DNA of 48,857 nucleotides. Source: Gammaproteobacteria bacterium (GTDB taxonomy: Bacteria > Pseudomonadota > Gammaproteobacteria > SZUA-229). The stretch covers positions 1 through 48,857 of the forward strand of contig JAPHRO010000060.1 of the NCBI GenBank assembly GCA_026195895.1, read 5' to 3'. Shown piece after piece: positions 30,511-41,104 of the stretch (position 1 is its first letter; each line of letters starts with the position of its first letter). Under the pieces are notes generated by a model, which saw only the letters and a list, made by a program, of their open reading frames with translations, searched no databases and was not told where the DNA came from. Both the position numbers and the translations under genes were made by a program.

Positions 30511-32676
30511 TTAAACAGCTTGCAAGTTAGCATAAGACAATACCAGCCACTTACTGCCAGCATGATCAAAATTAACCTCTACCCTGGCATGACTGCCCTG
30601 GCCCTCGCTATTGAGCACAATCCCCTCGCCAAATTTCTGGTGATGCACTCGCTGACCAATTGAAAAACCATTATCAGCAGCATAGGCCTGCTGCTGAAAC
30701 ATGGGCTGCGATATAGATGCTTTCGGCCGGACATCTTCAATCAGTTCAGCAGGAATCTCACCAATAAACTTCGACGGCATCGGATAATGATCCTTGCCAT
30801 ACAAACGCCGCCGTTCAGCATAGCTCAATACCAGTTGCTCCCGAGCGCGGGTAATGCCCACATAACATAAGCGACGCTCTTCCTGTACACGCCCCGGTTC
30901 TTCCGAGGAGCGCTGGTGCGGGAATAAACCTTCTTCCATACCGCATAAAAAAACCAGCGGAAATTCCAGCCCCTTGGCAGAATGCAATGTCATGAGCTGG
31001 ACACAGTCTTCCCAGGCTTCTGCCTGGCCTTCACCAGCCTCCAGTGCGGCATGGGTCAGAAATGCGGTAAGCACATCCATTTCCAGTTCATCTTCGTTGT
31101 GGAATTCAAATCCTTTGGCAGCGCTGACGAGCTCTTCCAGGTTTTCTACCCGAGCCTCTGCTTTTTCTCCTTTTTCCTTTCCATAGTGTTCGATCAAACC
31201 GCTTTGATGAATGACATGCTCTACCTGCTCATGAAGCTGTAAATCTTTTACTGATAAATGCATTTCGTTGACCAGTTTCAAAAAACTGGCCAGGGCATTT
31301 CTGGCCCGGGCGGTCATTTCATTCGAATCAATTAATGCACCCGCCGCCGACCATAATGATATATCCATCTGCCTGGCGGTTTGTCGCAGTTGATCAACCG
31401 TTTTGCCACCGACACCCCGCGTCGGCTGATTTACCACACGCTCGAATGACGGATCATCATTGCGGTTATTTAACAGGCGAAGATAGGCCAGGGCATCCTT
31501 TATCTCTGCCCGTTCGAAGAAACGCAGCCCCCCGTATACCCGATACGGCATGCCTTCGTTAATTAACTGCTCCTCGAATACCCGGGATTGCGCATTGGAG
31601 CGATACAGAATGGCAATATCCGCACGTGCACCGCCGTAAGCCACCTGATCTTTTATGCGCTGAACAATATATCTCGCTTCATCCTGTTCATTAAAGGCGC
31701 TGTATAACTGGACAGGTGAACCTTCAACACCAGCCGTCCACAGGTTTTTACCCAGACGATCATCATTATGGGCGATCAGCGCATTGGCAGCATTCAGTAT
31801 GGTCGCTGTGGAGCGGTAATTCTGCTCCAGCCGAATGACCTGGGTCCTGGGAAAGTCTTTTTTAAAGGTATGAATATTCTCAACGCGCGCACCACGCCAG
31901 CCGTAAATCGCCTGGTCATCATCACCCACGATAAAAACCTGCGCGCCGGGGTTGCCGTCCGTTGCACCGAGCAGTCTCACCCAGGCATACTGGATGGCAT
32001 TGGTATCCTGAAATTCATCCACCAGCACATGGCGAAACCGCTCCCGGTAATGCTTGAGCAGAGCTTCATTATCTCTGAGTAATTCCAGTGATTTCAGTAG
32101 CAGTTCGGCAAAATCGACGGCACCGGCCCGTTTGCAGGCGGCCTCATAGGCAGAATATATGCGAACCAGTTGTTGCCTGATAGGATCTCCGCCGGCATCC
32201 ACATGCTGCGGGCGCTGGCCTTCATCCTTGCGGCCATTGATAAAGCTTTGCACCTGCCTGGGCGGCCAGCGCGCCTCATCCAGCTCCAGTGAGCGCAATA
32301 CCCGTTTGATCATGCGGAACTGGTCATCGGAATCCAGAATCTGGAACGCCTGGGGCAAATCAGCCTCTTTCCAGTGCGCCCGCAACAGACGATGGGCTAT
32401 GCCGTGAAATGTACCGACCCACATGCCATTGGGCGACACACCCTGCAACTGCTCGACACGGGAGCGCATTTCGCTGGCCGCTTTATTGGTAAAAGTCACC
32501 GCCATCAGGCTAAATGGTGATACCCCCTCCACCTGAATAAGCCAGGCCATGCGATGCACCAGCACCCGGGTTTTACCACTACCCGCACCCGCCAGCACCA
32601 GCATAGGTCCAGGAGGTGCGGTAACGGCTTCACGCTGCGCGTCATTTAAATCATCAAGTATATGAGAAACATCCAT
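30511..32676 (-). CDS. uvrD: DNA helicase II UvrD
   Basis: A 721-residue superfamily 1 helicase with Walker A AGAGSGKTR, motif II VDEFQDTN, motif III GDDDQAIYGWRGA, motif IV LEQNYRS and motif VI YVGITRAREQL. The start at 32676 (MDVSHILDDLNDAQREAV) aligns with the beginning of E. coli UvrD, which has nearly the same length. A longer frame to 32718 is possible but less likely. The enzyme unwinds DNA in nucleotide-excision and mismatch repair. The C-terminal segment GQRVHHQKFGEGIVLNSEGQG is the Tudor-like tail of UvrD/PcrA that contacts RNA polymerase in relatives. Confidence 0.96.
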   Translation of the reverse strand: MDVSHILDDLNDAQREAVTAPPGPMLVLAGAGSGKTRVLVHRMAWLIQVEGVSPFSLMAVTFTNKAASEMRSRVEQLQGVSPNGMWVGTFHGIAHRLLRAHWKEADLPQAFQILDSDDQFRMIKRVLRSLELDEARWPPRQVQSFINGRKDEGQRPQHVDAGGDPIRQQLVRIYSAYEAACKRAGAVDFAELLLKSLELLRDNEALLKHYRERFRHVLVDEFQDTNAIQYAWVRLLGATDGNPGAQVFIVGDDDQAIYGWRGARVENIHTFKKDFPRTQVIRLEQNYRSTATILNAANALIAHNDDRLGKNLWTAGVEGSPVQLYSAFNEQDEARYIVQRIKDQVAYGGARADIAILYRSNAQSRVFEEQLINEGMPYRVYGGLRFFERAEIKDALAYLRLLNNRNDDPSFERVVNQPTRGVGGKTVDQLRQTARQMDISLWSAAGALIDSNEMTARARNALASFLKLVNEMHLSVKDLQLHEQVEHVIHQSGLIEHYGKEKGEKAEARVENLEELVSAAKGFEFHNEDELEMDVLTAFLTHAALEAGEGQAEAWEDCVQLMTLHSAKGLEFPLVFLCGMEEGLFPHQRSSEEPGRVQEERRLCYVGITRAREQLVLSYAERRRLYGKDHYPMPSKFIGEIPAELIEDVRPKASISQPMFQQQAYAADNGFSIGQRVHHQKFGEGIVLNSEGQGSHARVEVNFDHAGSKWLVLSYANLQAV

Positions 32677-33082
32677 GGGGGCTAATTCTATCAAATAGAC
32701 CATGTTTAGCGAGGACACTTTTCATCCAATCAAAACCTCGATGATTTATCAGATTAACGTTTTTATTCGCCATTCCCCTCAGCAACAGAGCATGATTATT
32801 CAAAGATGCCTTAGCAGATAAACTATTGACAGCTTTTGATAAACACGTATTGTTTAATAATATAAAAAAATCAGCCTCTATAAAAAATAACAATCAGGAG
32901 GATTCACAAAGATATCTGTACCGGATTATTTGCGAGAAAAGCAAGGGATCATGCATTAATGCATATATATCAGGATTAAGATGCAATCTCATCTCGCCAG
33001 GCATATGTATCTTGTGAACTGAACAATAATAAATTCCGGGATAAGACGGGAATGTCGCCTGGATTACCAAGAATACAGGCAG
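32677..33082. other. 406-bp divergent intergenic region upstream of uvrD and the PAS-receptor operon
   Basis: No gene is convincing here. A good promoter reads right: TTGACA (32826-32831), 16 bases, TATTGT (32848-32853). A perfect AGGAGG follows at 32896-32901, but no ATG, GTG or TTG stands at a useful distance. A perfect 14-bp palindrome, ATGCATTAATGCAT, lies at 32951-32964 and may be an operator. The PAS gene starts 182 bases after the AGGAGG, so this could be a long leader. I found no flagellar sigma-28-type promoter. Confidence 0.45.
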
Positions 33083-33601
33083 ATGAAACAAAATATTGCA
33101 CCTATCAATCGTGAAATTGTCATGCGGGACGATGATTTTATCGTTTCCAAAACCAGCCCCAAAGGACTCATAACCTACGGCAACAAAATCTTTATCGAGT
33201 TCTCTGGCTATACTGAATCCGAACTTCTGGGAAAACAGCATAACATCGTCCGACATCCGGATATGCCGCGCGCTGTATTCAAACTCCTCTGGGACACGCT
33301 AAACAGCGGCCAGGAATTTAACGGTTATGTAAAAAATCTAGGCAAAGACGGAAGTTTTTACTGGGTTTTTGCCAATGTAACACCCAGTTATGCTGCAGAT
33401 GGCACATTACTTGGCTACTACTCGGTAAGACGAAAACCTAAAAAAGAGGCACTGCATATTATGCAGAATTTATATCGTGACATGTTAGCCGCAGAGCAAC
33501 GAACGGATACTAAAAATGCAATCGCCGCGTCTACTCAGCTACTTACCGACCTGCTAATAAGCAAAGATGTTAGTTATGAAAAATTTATACTTACGCTTTA
33601 A
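33083..33601 (+). CDS. Soluble PAS-domain redox sensor, CetB/Aer-PAS-like
   Basis: A 172-residue cytoplasmic protein consisting almost only of one PAS domain of the Aer type. The conserved segments are [22 protein letters not shown] and [21 protein letters not shown], which in Aer hold FAD. There is no membrane segment or signalling domain. It overlaps the chemoreceptor gene that follows by about 26 bases. In Campylobacter the soluble PAS protein CetB and the membrane receptor CetA form a two-part energy-taxis receptor, and this pair has the same composition. FAD binding is inferred from motif similarity only. Confidence 0.8.
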   Translation: MKQNIAPINREIVMRDDDFIVSKTSPKGLITYGNKIFIEFSGYTESELLGKQHNIVRHPDMPRAVFKLLWDTLNSGQEFNGYVKNLGKDGSFYWVFANVTPSYAADGTLLGYYSVRRKPKKEALHIMQNLYRDMLAAEQRTDTKNAIAASTQLLTDLLISKDVSYEKFILTL

Positions 33602-35042
33602 TCCACAACACATGCTATTTATTCATATCGGCATCATTGTGTCGGCACTTGCCTATGCCATTTATACCTATGGGCTGGATCCAGTATTCTTTCTATTTTT
33701 TACCATTGCCATTTTAAGCCTGGGCTATACACGACTATACCAGCGTCACATTAACCACATGCTTGAGAAGATAAATACTATTTGCCAGCAAATTGCGCAG
33801 GGAAATCTTGAATATAGAATCACTGAAATTCCAGAAAAATCACCGCTTGCCAGCATGTCTTACCAGCTTAATAGTGCCACTGATCAACTGGAAACATTTA
33901 TGCGAGAAGTATCCACTGTTTTTAAATATGCTGAACAGGAAGTTTTTTATAGAAAGACATTATCTACCGGTCTTCATGGTTTATTTGCCAGTTCTTTAAA
34001 AAAAATTGATCAGTCTGTTCAGTCAATGGAGCAGAACTTCTGGCAATCTCATAAAGATAGAATGGCTGATGCACTGGACAACCTTAAAACCCAGAATCTA
34101 CTTAATAATCTTCAGGGAGCACAGCAAGATTTAACTGGTATCGCACAACAGATGAACAATGTTGAATCCAGCTCACAAATTGCCGCCAATAACGCACTTG
34201 AAAGTAAATCCTCTGTAAACAATGTCATTCAAAACACACACAATGTAGTTAATAAAATTAACGAATTACGCCAATCATCCCTGGCACTTGATAAAAGCAG
34301 CGCAGAAATTGCAGAAATTATAAATTTCATTGCTACCATTGCAGATCAAACTAATTTGCTCGCACTCAATGCCGCAATCGAAGCTGCCAGAGCTGGCGAG
34401 CATGGCCGCGGTTTTGCTGTAGTGGCTGATGAAGTACGTGCATTAGCGGCAAACACAAAAGACGCCACTGACAAAATCGAAAATATCATCAGAAAGCTAT
34501 TAACTGCCAGTCAGGCTATTTCCAATGACTCACAGGAAATGGAACAGTTAAGCAACGAGTCGTCAAAATTGATTGCTACTTTTGAACAGAATTTTGGTGA
34601 GTTTTCTGACATCGCACAAAACACCTATGAAGTTGCTACACAAGCCAGCATGATCTGCTATATATCGCTTGCTAAAATTGATCACATGGTTTACATGCAA
34701 AGGGCATATCGTGCTATCGATTTAGGTCCTGATTCAGCAGAGGCATCAACCGTAATGGTTAATGAACAAAACTGTCGATTTGGCAAATGGCTGGCTGATG
34801 AAAAAGGCGGCATGAAATACTCACACCTGCCCGCATATAATGCAATTGGCAGCCCCCACTCACAGGTACACAGCAATGTACATCAAAGTATTAATATTCT
34901 TAGTTTAAACTGGCAGCAAGATACAAACCTGCAGAACAAAATTGTTGCGCACATGCAGGAAGCTGAAAATGGTAGTCATAATTTGATTTGTATACTTGAT
35001 GGAATGGTTGCAGAAAAAAAACAGATGGCGACTACATCATGA
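33576..35042 (+). CDS. Methyl-accepting chemotaxis protein with short membrane anchor and CZB zinc-binding tail
   Basis: A 488-residue receptor starting MKNLYLRF at 33576 (a frame three codons longer is possible). Two membrane helices near residues 15-55 are separated by a very short loop, so there is no periplasmic ligand domain. The signalling hairpin [19 protein letters not shown] and [16 protein letters not shown] is intact. The C-terminus is a chemoreceptor zinc-binding (CZB) domain with His in KIDHMVYMQ, Cys in [10 protein letters not shown] and His residues in [12 protein letters not shown] domains sense zinc or, through cysteine oxidation, hypochlorous acid. The signal is probably supplied by the PAS protein encoded just upstream, as in CetA/CetB. 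Confidence 0.88.
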   Translation: MKNLYLRFNPQHMLFIHIGIIVSALAYAIYTYGLDPVFFLFFTIAILSLGYTRLYQRHINHMLEKINTICQQIAQGNLEYRITEIPEKSPLASMSYQLNSATDQLETFMREVSTVFKYAEQEVFYRKTLSTGLHGLFASSLKKIDQSVQSMEQNFWQSHKDRMADALDNLKTQNLLNNLQGAQQDLTGIAQQMNNVESSSQIAANNALESKSSVNNVIQNTHNVVNKINELRQSSLALDKSSAEIAEIINFIATIADQTNLLALNAAIEAARAGEHGRGFAVVADEVRALAANTKDATDKIENIIRKLLTASQAISNDSQEMEQLSNESSKLIATFEQNFGEFSDIAQNTYEVATQASMICYISLAKIDHMVYMQRAYRAIDLGPDSAEASTVMVNEQNCRFGKWLADEKGGMKYSHLPAYNAIGSPHSQVHSNVHQSINILSLNWQQDTNLQNKIVAHMQEAENGSHNLICILDGMVAEKKQMATTS

Positions 35043-35046
35043 ACTT

Positions 35047-35067
35047 CAGGTTCAGTAGACCTGTTTT
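35047..35067 (+). terminator. Weak hairpin and U tract after the chemoreceptor gene
   Basis: CAGGT (35047-35051) pairs with ACCTG (35059-35063) and is followed by TTTT. The stem is short, so this is a weak terminator; another hairpin, TAGCCC/GGGCTA, lies at 35098-35117. Confidence 0.4.
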
Positions 35068-35193
35068 AATTAGTCATATTAACTAAAAAATTACTTCTAG
35101 CCCTGCCAGAGGGGCTACGATTAATTCTGGATAGAGACTTATTTGCTTAAGGCATACCTGAATATTTTTTAATAGAAAATAAAGGGGCATTTA

Positions 35194-38022
35194 CTAAAAA
35201 GAGGCACCGAGACTGAAATAAACACGATCATCACCTAGTGTATCATCTAAGCCAGTGGCCACACCCAGACGCATGCGAGTGGTAAGACTATAAAACAGAT
35301 TCACATCGCCATGAATTTCAAAACCTGCACTGGTGTAATATTTTTCTGGCGAACTACCATCATTCCATGTTGCACCCGAATCCATAAATAAACTGCCCGA
35401 CCACTGAATTAAACCTATCGGCGGTGCCATCCAGCCATTTTCTACCAGCCCAAACGGGAAACGCCATTCGATACTGCCAAGCTGCATGCGTCGGCCGCGT
35501 AAATCCTGCAGTCCTTCAGGGTATCCACGCAGAGCATAATCGCGTTCGCCAAATACAGGCTCGCCCACTGGCTGCAAAAGGTCAAATGCATTGAAATCTG
35601 TGTCCTCGCCTCCCAGATTAAACTGCTCAGGATTTTCCGTACCCCAGGCTTCAACAAAACGTAAGGCCAGCACATGTTGCTCGCCCAAAGATAAAAATTC
35701 ACGCCAGTCCAGAGTATAAACTTCGCCCGAAAAATCACTTTCCCAGACATCACTCGATTCCGCCATCAGGCGCACACTTCTACCATCAGCAGGACTGATG
35801 GATCGAATATAATTATCTGCATTGTTAAACTGGAAAGACAAGCCCAGCACTCGATCTTTTGTTTCACCAAGTGGAGCTATGCCGGTTGCAATTCGACCAT
35901 CATTTTCCGTACTGGTAGTGGCGCCAATAACATAAGTCTGCGACGCATCTACACCCGGATAATTAAATATCGCCAGGGCGAATAAATCATCCTCTTTTCT
36001 GGCCATGGCAAAATTATTATTTTGATCGCGCAATATATCCGTTGATCGCCGATAACCAAAACTGAATCGATTACTATAGGCATAACTCAATCCGCCAATG
36101 AACCATTCATTCTCAGTATCGTAAGCAGCATCTAGCAAATAATTATGTATACCAAGCGCATCATTCGCCGAGCTGCTAATACCTATTTCAGTATTATCTT
36201 CATCAACCACCAGCAAGGGTGACCACCAGCGTGGTTTTAAGCCTGGCCACGGAGAATAGTTAGTGACATTGTGCGCAGGCAAAACAATGGGGCTGGAAAT
36301 TTGATAATTGTAATCTGCTATTTCAAGTATTTCCGTGCTCAATTTATTAATATTGTTTAACTGAAATATATCGCGACCATTAGCATGATAACCTACATAA
36401 TAAAGAGCACCGTCATTACCAGCTTGTGATGGTTCAAAAGCCCCGCCAATTACATTAGTCAACTGATGCAGCGAATTATTTTGCAGGCTTAACTGGTGAA
36501 TATTGTAAACACCGTTTCTTTCTGAACTGAATAAAATAGATGAGCCATCGGCACTAAATTCTGGATGAAGATCGATGTTCCTGTCATTAGTAAGCAGGGT
36601 CCACTGCTTATTGTTGATATCAAATAATTCAATATTCCATCCCATACTCGGCCTGAATACCGACGCGACTATAGTATTGCCATCTGGCGACCAGTCCGGT
36701 TGACCGATAATTTCTTCTTCTTTACCCTGATAAACGACCGATATATTTTCGCCCTGCTGATCCAGCAAGTGCAACTGACTTATTGCCTTGTCGGTATGTA
36801 CTGCAACAATATTTTCTCCATCATCAGACCATGCGACACTGCGATAACGCGCACATTGGGTTAATCGCCTGGGTTCTTTTTTACCATGTTCAATTATATA
36901 TAAATCAAAATTAAAATTATATTCATCACAAAATTCCTGTTGTGCTATAAGCGCCCCACTTGTTTCATGGACATCAAGCCGCGCACTGCGATGCACATTG
37001 GAGATAAAATGATGCTTTCCCTTTTGATCAATAGACATCAATGCTGCATGCTCAAATGCACCGCCGCGAATATAAAATACACGCCCGTCAACCAGACTTT
37101 TGACTTGCGCTGTAGTATAGCCCTGCCGGGTTAGCTGTCTGGCTCTGGTCAAGTTTTCTGCTTTGATTTGTTGAATTTGTGGCTGGTATTTTTCTTCCAG
37201 CCAGGTAGAAAACTCCTGCCACAACTCAGTAAGATCTTTTTCAAATAACTGTTCTGTATTGCTGTTGATAAAGAACGGGAGAATATTGTCGCTATAATTA
37301 TCTACCAGATCACTGGTTGCCTGCTTGCCGTATTGCTCTTCCAGAAACTGAAAAAAGTGCACGCCATAGAGATAATACACCGTACCCATGGGCCAGCTTT
37401 TAATTGGCAGATTTACCTGTGATATGGGTTTAATACCCGCATCAACTTCCATGCGCATCATCATCTGAAAAACGCTGCTTTGGCCCCTGCCTACTTTATC
37501 TTCCAGATCAGTTTCGTGATAAGTGGCTAATCCTTCAGTTATCCAGGCCGGCTGGTACAGATTCGGGAACAAAAAGAAATGTCGCCCAAACACCTTGCGT
37601 AATTTGTTAACCGCGCCCGTTCCTTTGTCCAGATGCAATATATGCACATATTCATGGGTAATAAGCGTTTCCAGCCAACTATCAAAATCTTCCAGGGTAT
37701 TTGCGTCGTCAGGGGGCACCATAAACAGCACGCTACGACTAAATGGAAATGGCAATGCATAACCATTCGGTTGATCTGTTTCATCGCTGATTACCAGGTG
37801 TGTTTTTTCTACTGGCTGCCAATTTAATTTTGGAGATAAATCTGAATGTGCCTTTTCTGCAACGGCAGCGGCTTTATTTGCCAGCTTCAAATAACCATCT
37901 GCAAAATGCACATAAAAGTTTTCGGTTTCCAGCGTTTTCCAGTTAAGCCGGGGATCAACTGCATGAACTTTGGTTGTGAATAACGATAAAATAACCGCAA
38001 AAAAATACAGTTTCTTCAACAA
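35194..38022 (-). CDS. Exported metalloprotease-like, TolB-propeller, outer-membrane-barrel protein
   Basis: A 942-residue protein with a Sec signal (residues 1-21). The first part is a gluzincin-like peptidase: HEYVH at 123-127 and the third ligand probably in ITEGLATY at 161-168. The middle (about 300-580) has TolB/WD-type propeller repeats such as WSPDGNTIVASVF and FSADGSSILFSSERNG. The C-terminal third looks like an outer-membrane beta-barrel of the BamA/surface-antigen type, with ALRGYPEGLQDLRGRR and a final phenylalanine (YFSLGASF). The start is TTG, with AGGA about seven bases before it, two bases after ubiB. It is probably in the outer membrane with the peptidase in the periplasm; substrate and function are unknown. 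Confidence 0.8.
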   Translation of the reverse strand: MLKKLYFFAVILSLFTTKVHAVDPRLNWKTLETENFYVHFADGYLKLANKAAAVAEKAHSDLSPKLNWQPVEKTHLVISDETDQPNGYALPFPFSRSVLFMVPPDDANTLEDFDSWLETLITHEYVHILHLDKGTGAVNKLRKVFGRHFFLFPNLYQPAWITEGLATYHETDLEDKVGRGQSSVFQMMMRMEVDAGIKPISQVNLPIKSWPMGTVYYLYGVHFFQFLEEQYGKQATSDLVDNYSDNILPFFINSNTEQLFEKDLTELWQEFSTWLEEKYQPQIQQIKAENLTRARQLTRQGYTTAQVKSLVDGRVFYIRGGAFEHAALMSIDQKGKHHFISNVHRSARLDVHETSGALIAQQEFCDEYNFNFDLYIIEHGKKEPRRLTQCARYRSVAWSDDGENIVAVHTDKAISQLHLLDQQGENISVVYQGKEEEIIGQPDWSPDGNTIVASVFRPSMGWNIELFDINNKQWTLLTNDRNIDLHPEFSADGSSILFSSERNGVYNIHQLSLQNNSLHQLTNVIGGAFEPSQAGNDGALYYVGYHANGRDIFQLNNINKLSTEILEIADYNYQISSPIVLPAHNVTNYSPWPGLKPRWWSPLLVVDEDNTEIGISSSANDALGIHNYLLDAAYDTENEWFIGGLSYAYSNRFSFGYRRSTDILRDQNNNFAMARKEDDLFALAIFNYPGVDASQTYVIGATTSTENDGRIATGIAPLGETKDRVLGLSFQFNNADNYIRSISPADGRSVRLMAESSDVWESDFSGEVYTLDWREFLSLGEQHVLALRFVEAWGTENPEQFNLGGEDTDFNAFDLLQPVGEPVFGERDYALRGYPEGLQDLRGRRMQLGSIEWRFPFGLVENGWMAPPIGLIQWSGSLFMDSGATWNDGSSPEKYYTSAGFEIHGDVNLFYSLTTRMRLGVATGLDDTLGDDRVYFSLGASF

Positions 38023-38023
38023 A

Positions 38024-39700
38024 CTAATCCTGTTTTTCAGTAAAACTTTTTATGCCTATCCACATTAAAAACCCGCCTACACCCGATAGACCCCAGGTTA
38101 AAGCTGGAATCTCAAGAAATCGAGCATGGCTAAGAACATGCTGATCCATGACAATAATGCCGCTCAAAAATAATATGGCACCAGTAAATGTGTAAACTAA
38201 TTTCCGATGATTGGTATTGATTTGTTTTCTTAACTGGTGAATTTCTTTAACTTGCTGTTTATTGTTTTCACCTTCGGTTACTTTTTTAAGTGCAACATAT
38301 ATCAGCTCTGGTAACTCAGGCATTTTTTCAGCAATGTATGGCAGGTTTTTTCTAAACCCTTTTATCAGTGCCCCTGGCCCTATTTGATCTGCCATCCAGT
38401 TTTCCAGAAAGGGTTTGGCTGTTTTCCATAAATCAAGATCCGGATAAATCTGTCTGCCCAGACCTTCAATATTCAACAGGGTTTTTTGCAGCAAAACCAA
38501 CTGGGGTTGAACTTCCATATTGAATCGCCGGGCTGTCTGAAACAGACGCAATAATAAATGACCGAATGAAATATCCTTCAGCGGCCTTTCAAATATAGGC
38601 TCACAGACACTACGAATGGCCGATTCAAATTCATCAACACGGGTACCCGCTGGAATCCATCCTGAATCTACGTGTAACTGAGCAACTTTATGATAATCGC
38701 GTTTGAAAAATGCCAGCAGATTTTCGGCAAGATAACGTTGATCTTCAGGACTTAAACTACCGACAATTCCAAAATCAACGGCGATATATTTCGGATCCTG
38801 TAAATCGTCCACATTTACGAAAATATTACCCGGGTGCATATCCGCATGGAAAAAATTGTGCTTGAAAACCTGAGTGAAAAATATTTCTACGCCACGTTCC
38901 GATAACACGCGCATGTTGACACCCATGGCTTTTATACGCTCAATTTCACCCATCGGTACACCGTGCACACGTTCCATAACCATGACATTACGCCGCGTGT
39001 CTTCCCAGTAAATTTCAGGAATAAATAAAATATCGGTGTTGTCGAAATTTCGCCGTAGCTGACTGGCATTGGCAGCTTCACGCATCAAATCCAGTTCATC
39101 TAAAATTGTTTTTTCATATTCGGTGACAATTTCGATAGGGCGCAAACGGCGAGCATCCGCCGAATAGCGCTCGGCCAGGCGTGCGATGATAAAAAGTAAT
39201 GCAATATCACGTTTGATAACGGGCAGGATATTAGGACGTAACACTTTTACGACAACATCGGTACCATCTTTCAAGGTTGCCGCATGAACCTGCGCCACGG
39301 ATGCTGAGGCCAGTGGCTGACGATCAAATTTAAGAAACACATCTTCGACTGATTGACCATACGCTTTTTCGACAATAGCGATAGCTTGCTCACCTGGGAA
39401 CGGTGGCACATTATCCTGTAAACAGGAAAGTTCTTCGGCAATTTCTTCCGGCAGCAAATCCTTGCGTGTTGACAGCATCTGACCCAGTTTTACAAATATA
39501 GGACCAAGATCTTCAAGCGCTCGGCGTATACGCTGCCCTCTTGGTGCTCGAACCCTGAGAAACCAGTTCCATGGCAGCAGGTACATTAAAAATCGAAACG
39601 GGCGAAATAAATGGATGGCAAAAACAATATCATCCAGACCATGGCGCACCAGAACATAATTAATGTGAATAAGTCGAATGAGTTGCGATGGCCTGATCAT
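38024..39700 (-). CDS. ubiB: UbiB, ABC1-family atypical kinase/ATPase of ubiquinone biosynthesis
   Basis: A 558-residue protein with the ABC1-kinase hallmark [21 protein letters not shown], an alanine-rich loop [11 protein letters not shown], the catalytic [11 protein letters not shown] and the metal-binding VDFGIVG. Two hydrophobic helices at the C-terminus (residues 500-550) anchor it to the inner membrane. It assists the late hydroxylation and methylation steps of ubiquinone synthesis. It is the last of the ubiEJB group in the same order as in E. coli. Length is normal. Confidence 0.95.
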   Translation of the reverse strand: MIRPSQLIRLIHINYVLVRHGLDDIVFAIHLFRPFRFLMYLLPWNWFLRVRAPRGQRIRRALEDLGPIFVKLGQMLSTRKDLLPEEIAEELSCLQDNVPPFPGEQAIAIVEKAYGQSVEDVFLKFDRQPLASASVAQVHAATLKDGTDVVVKVLRPNILPVIKRDIALLFIIARLAERYSADARRLRPIEIVTEYEKTILDELDLMREAANASQLRRNFDNTDILFIPEIYWEDTRRNVMVMERVHGVPMGEIERIKAMGVNMRVLSERGVEIFFTQVFKHNFFHADMHPGNIFVNVDDLQDPKYIAVDFGIVGSLSPEDQRYLAENLLAFFKRDYHKVAQLHVDSGWIPAGTRVDEFESAIRSVCEPIFERPLKDISFGHLLLRLFQTARRFNMEVQPQLVLLQKTLLNIEGLGRQIYPDLDLWKTAKPFLENWMADQIGPGALIKGFRKNLPYIAEKMPELPELIYVALKKVTEGENNKQQVKEIHQLRKQINTNHRKLVYTFTGAILFLSGIIVMDQHVLSHARFLEIPALTWGLSGVGGFLMWIGIKSFTEKQD

Positions 39701-39728
39701 TTATTCTTGCTCTTATTTTACTGCGCTG

Positions 39729-40340
39729 CTAGCTTGTTTTATTTGTTAATCGATTAACTCTGGCCTGTAGGCGATCAACTGCATTTCTGATCTCATCTAC
39801 ATTGTTTATAAATCGATCAACTTCTGCCCGGGCTGGCGAAAAATGTTGTTCTTCCTGTAAATATTCCCCAATATCTAATTGCACAGAACGCTGACTGCGG
39901 CTAAACCAGTTAGAAAATTCGCGCGTGACATTCGCTAACTGGTGGGCCACAACATCGCCTACATATAAAGACAACTGCTCTTCCCAGTCGATATCAATTT
40001 GTGACAGTATTTTCTTGAAACTATGACCCAGACGTGTGTCACCTGAAATAATAACTTCACCCGAAAATAAAACCGGTGCGGCATTTTTAGATAAGCTTAG
40101 TTTAGCCAATGCCAACGGAGTGCCATTTAACCGGGTATCGGCTTCACCATCAAAATCCCCCAGCACCATAATGCCATCGATTCCCGGAAACAGATACAGA
40201 CTTTCGCCAATACCGGAAATATCAATCGCGATGATTTTGCCTTCCATCTCAGCTAACTGATCTAGCGCAGCAGGGTCCAGTGACAGATACTGGTTAAATG
40301 CCGACTCTAGTGAAGCGATGAAAACTTGCGGCAGGCTCAT
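39729..40340 (-). CDS. ubiJ: UbiJ, SCP2-domain ubiquinone biosynthesis accessory factor
   Basis: A 203-residue protein with an SCP2 sterol-carrier-like lipid-binding domain in its first 120 residues and a charged helical tail (VDRFINNVDEIRNAVDRLQARV). UbiJ binds ubiquinone intermediates and, with UbiK, organises the soluble Ubi complex. Sequence conservation is low in this family, so the assignment depends mainly on the position between ubiE and ubiB, plus size and the coiled-coil tail. Confidence 0.88.
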   Translation of the reverse strand: MSLPQVFIASLESAFNQYLSLDPAALDQLAEMEGKIIAIDISGIGESLYLFPGIDGIMVLGDFDGEADTRLNGTPLALAKLSLSKNAAPVLFSGEVIISGDTRLGHSFKKILSQIDIDWEEQLSLYVGDVVAHQLANVTREFSNWFSRSQRSVQLDIGEYLQEEQHFSPARAEVDRFINNVDEIRNAVDRLQARVNRLTNKTS

Positions 40341-40346
40341 GGTAAG

Positions 40347-41093
40347 TTAAAGCTTAAAGCCTTTATGCAAGGCAACCACACCGCCGGTCATATTGTGATA
40401 TGAAGTTTTCTCGAACCCAGCATCATCCATCATTGCCTGTAATGTTTGCTGATCCGGGTGCATGCGAATGGATTCCGCAAGATAACGGTAACTGTCGGCA
40501 TCATTGGCCACCAGTTTGCCCATGACAGGAAGTATCTTGAAAGAGTAGGTATCGTAAACAGGTGCCAGACCCGGCGCAACGGGTTTGGAAAATTCCAGTA
40601 TCAATAAGCGGCCACCGGGTTTTAATACGCGGTACATCGAACGCAAGGCGGCATCTTTATCGGTTACATTGCGCAGGCCAAACGCAATGGTAATACAGTC
40701 AAAATAATCATCGGGAAACGGCAGACATTCGGCATTGGCCTGTACATAACGAATGTTACCTGCCACGCCCTTATTCAATAAACGCTCCCGCCCATTACTC
40801 AGCATAGAGGCATTAATATCCGATAACACAATCTCGCCGGATGGCCCCACCATCCGCGACATACGCAACGCCAGATCACCGGTACCCCCAGCGAGATCCA
40901 GTGCCCGCTGACCTGCTTTAAGCCCGGTCTGACTTAGGGTAAATCGCTTCCACAGACGATGAATGCCAAATGACATCAAATCATTCATCACATCATATTT
41001 GTCGGCCACCGAATGAAATACGCCGGCCACTCGATTAACCTTGTCGTCTCGATTGACCTGCTCAAAGCCAAAATGTGTTTTATCGTCGCTCAT
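40347..41093 (-). CDS. ubiE: UbiE, ubiquinone/menaquinone C-methyltransferase
   Basis: A 248-residue S-adenosylmethionine-dependent methyltransferase. The SAM-binding motif [14 protein letters not shown] is at about residues 67-80, with family motifs [22 protein letters not shown] near the start and [13 protein letters not shown] later. It methylates the quinone ring in ubiquinone synthesis, and in menaquinone synthesis where that pathway exists. It is 6 bases upstream of ubiJ, clearly in one operon. Confidence 0.96.
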   Translation of the reverse strand: MSDDKTHFGFEQVNRDDKVNRVAGVFHSVADKYDVMNDLMSFGIHRLWKRFTLSQTGLKAGQRALDLAGGTGDLALRMSRMVGPSGEIVLSDINASMLSNGRERLLNKGVAGNIRYVQANAECLPFPDDYFDCITIAFGLRNVTDKDAALRSMYRVLKPGGRLLILEFSKPVAPGLAPVYDTYSFKILPVMGKLVANDADSYRYLAESIRMHPDQQTLQAMMDDAGFEKTSYHNMTGGVVALHKGFKL

Positions 41094-41104
41094 ATTTAAC
41101 TCTA

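Noticed and set aside
32894-33256. Minus-strand frame of 120 codons between uvrD and the PAS gene
   Set aside because: It overlaps the beginning of the PAS gene antisense, has no ribosome site and no recognisable domain.
33291-33500. Possible frameshifted single-chain Aer receptor (PAS gene fused to the receptor gene)
   Set aside because: The PAS protein has a normal end, the receptor has its own start and membrane helices, and overlapping genes of this kind match the known CetB/CetA arrangement, so no sequencing or mutation frameshift is needed.
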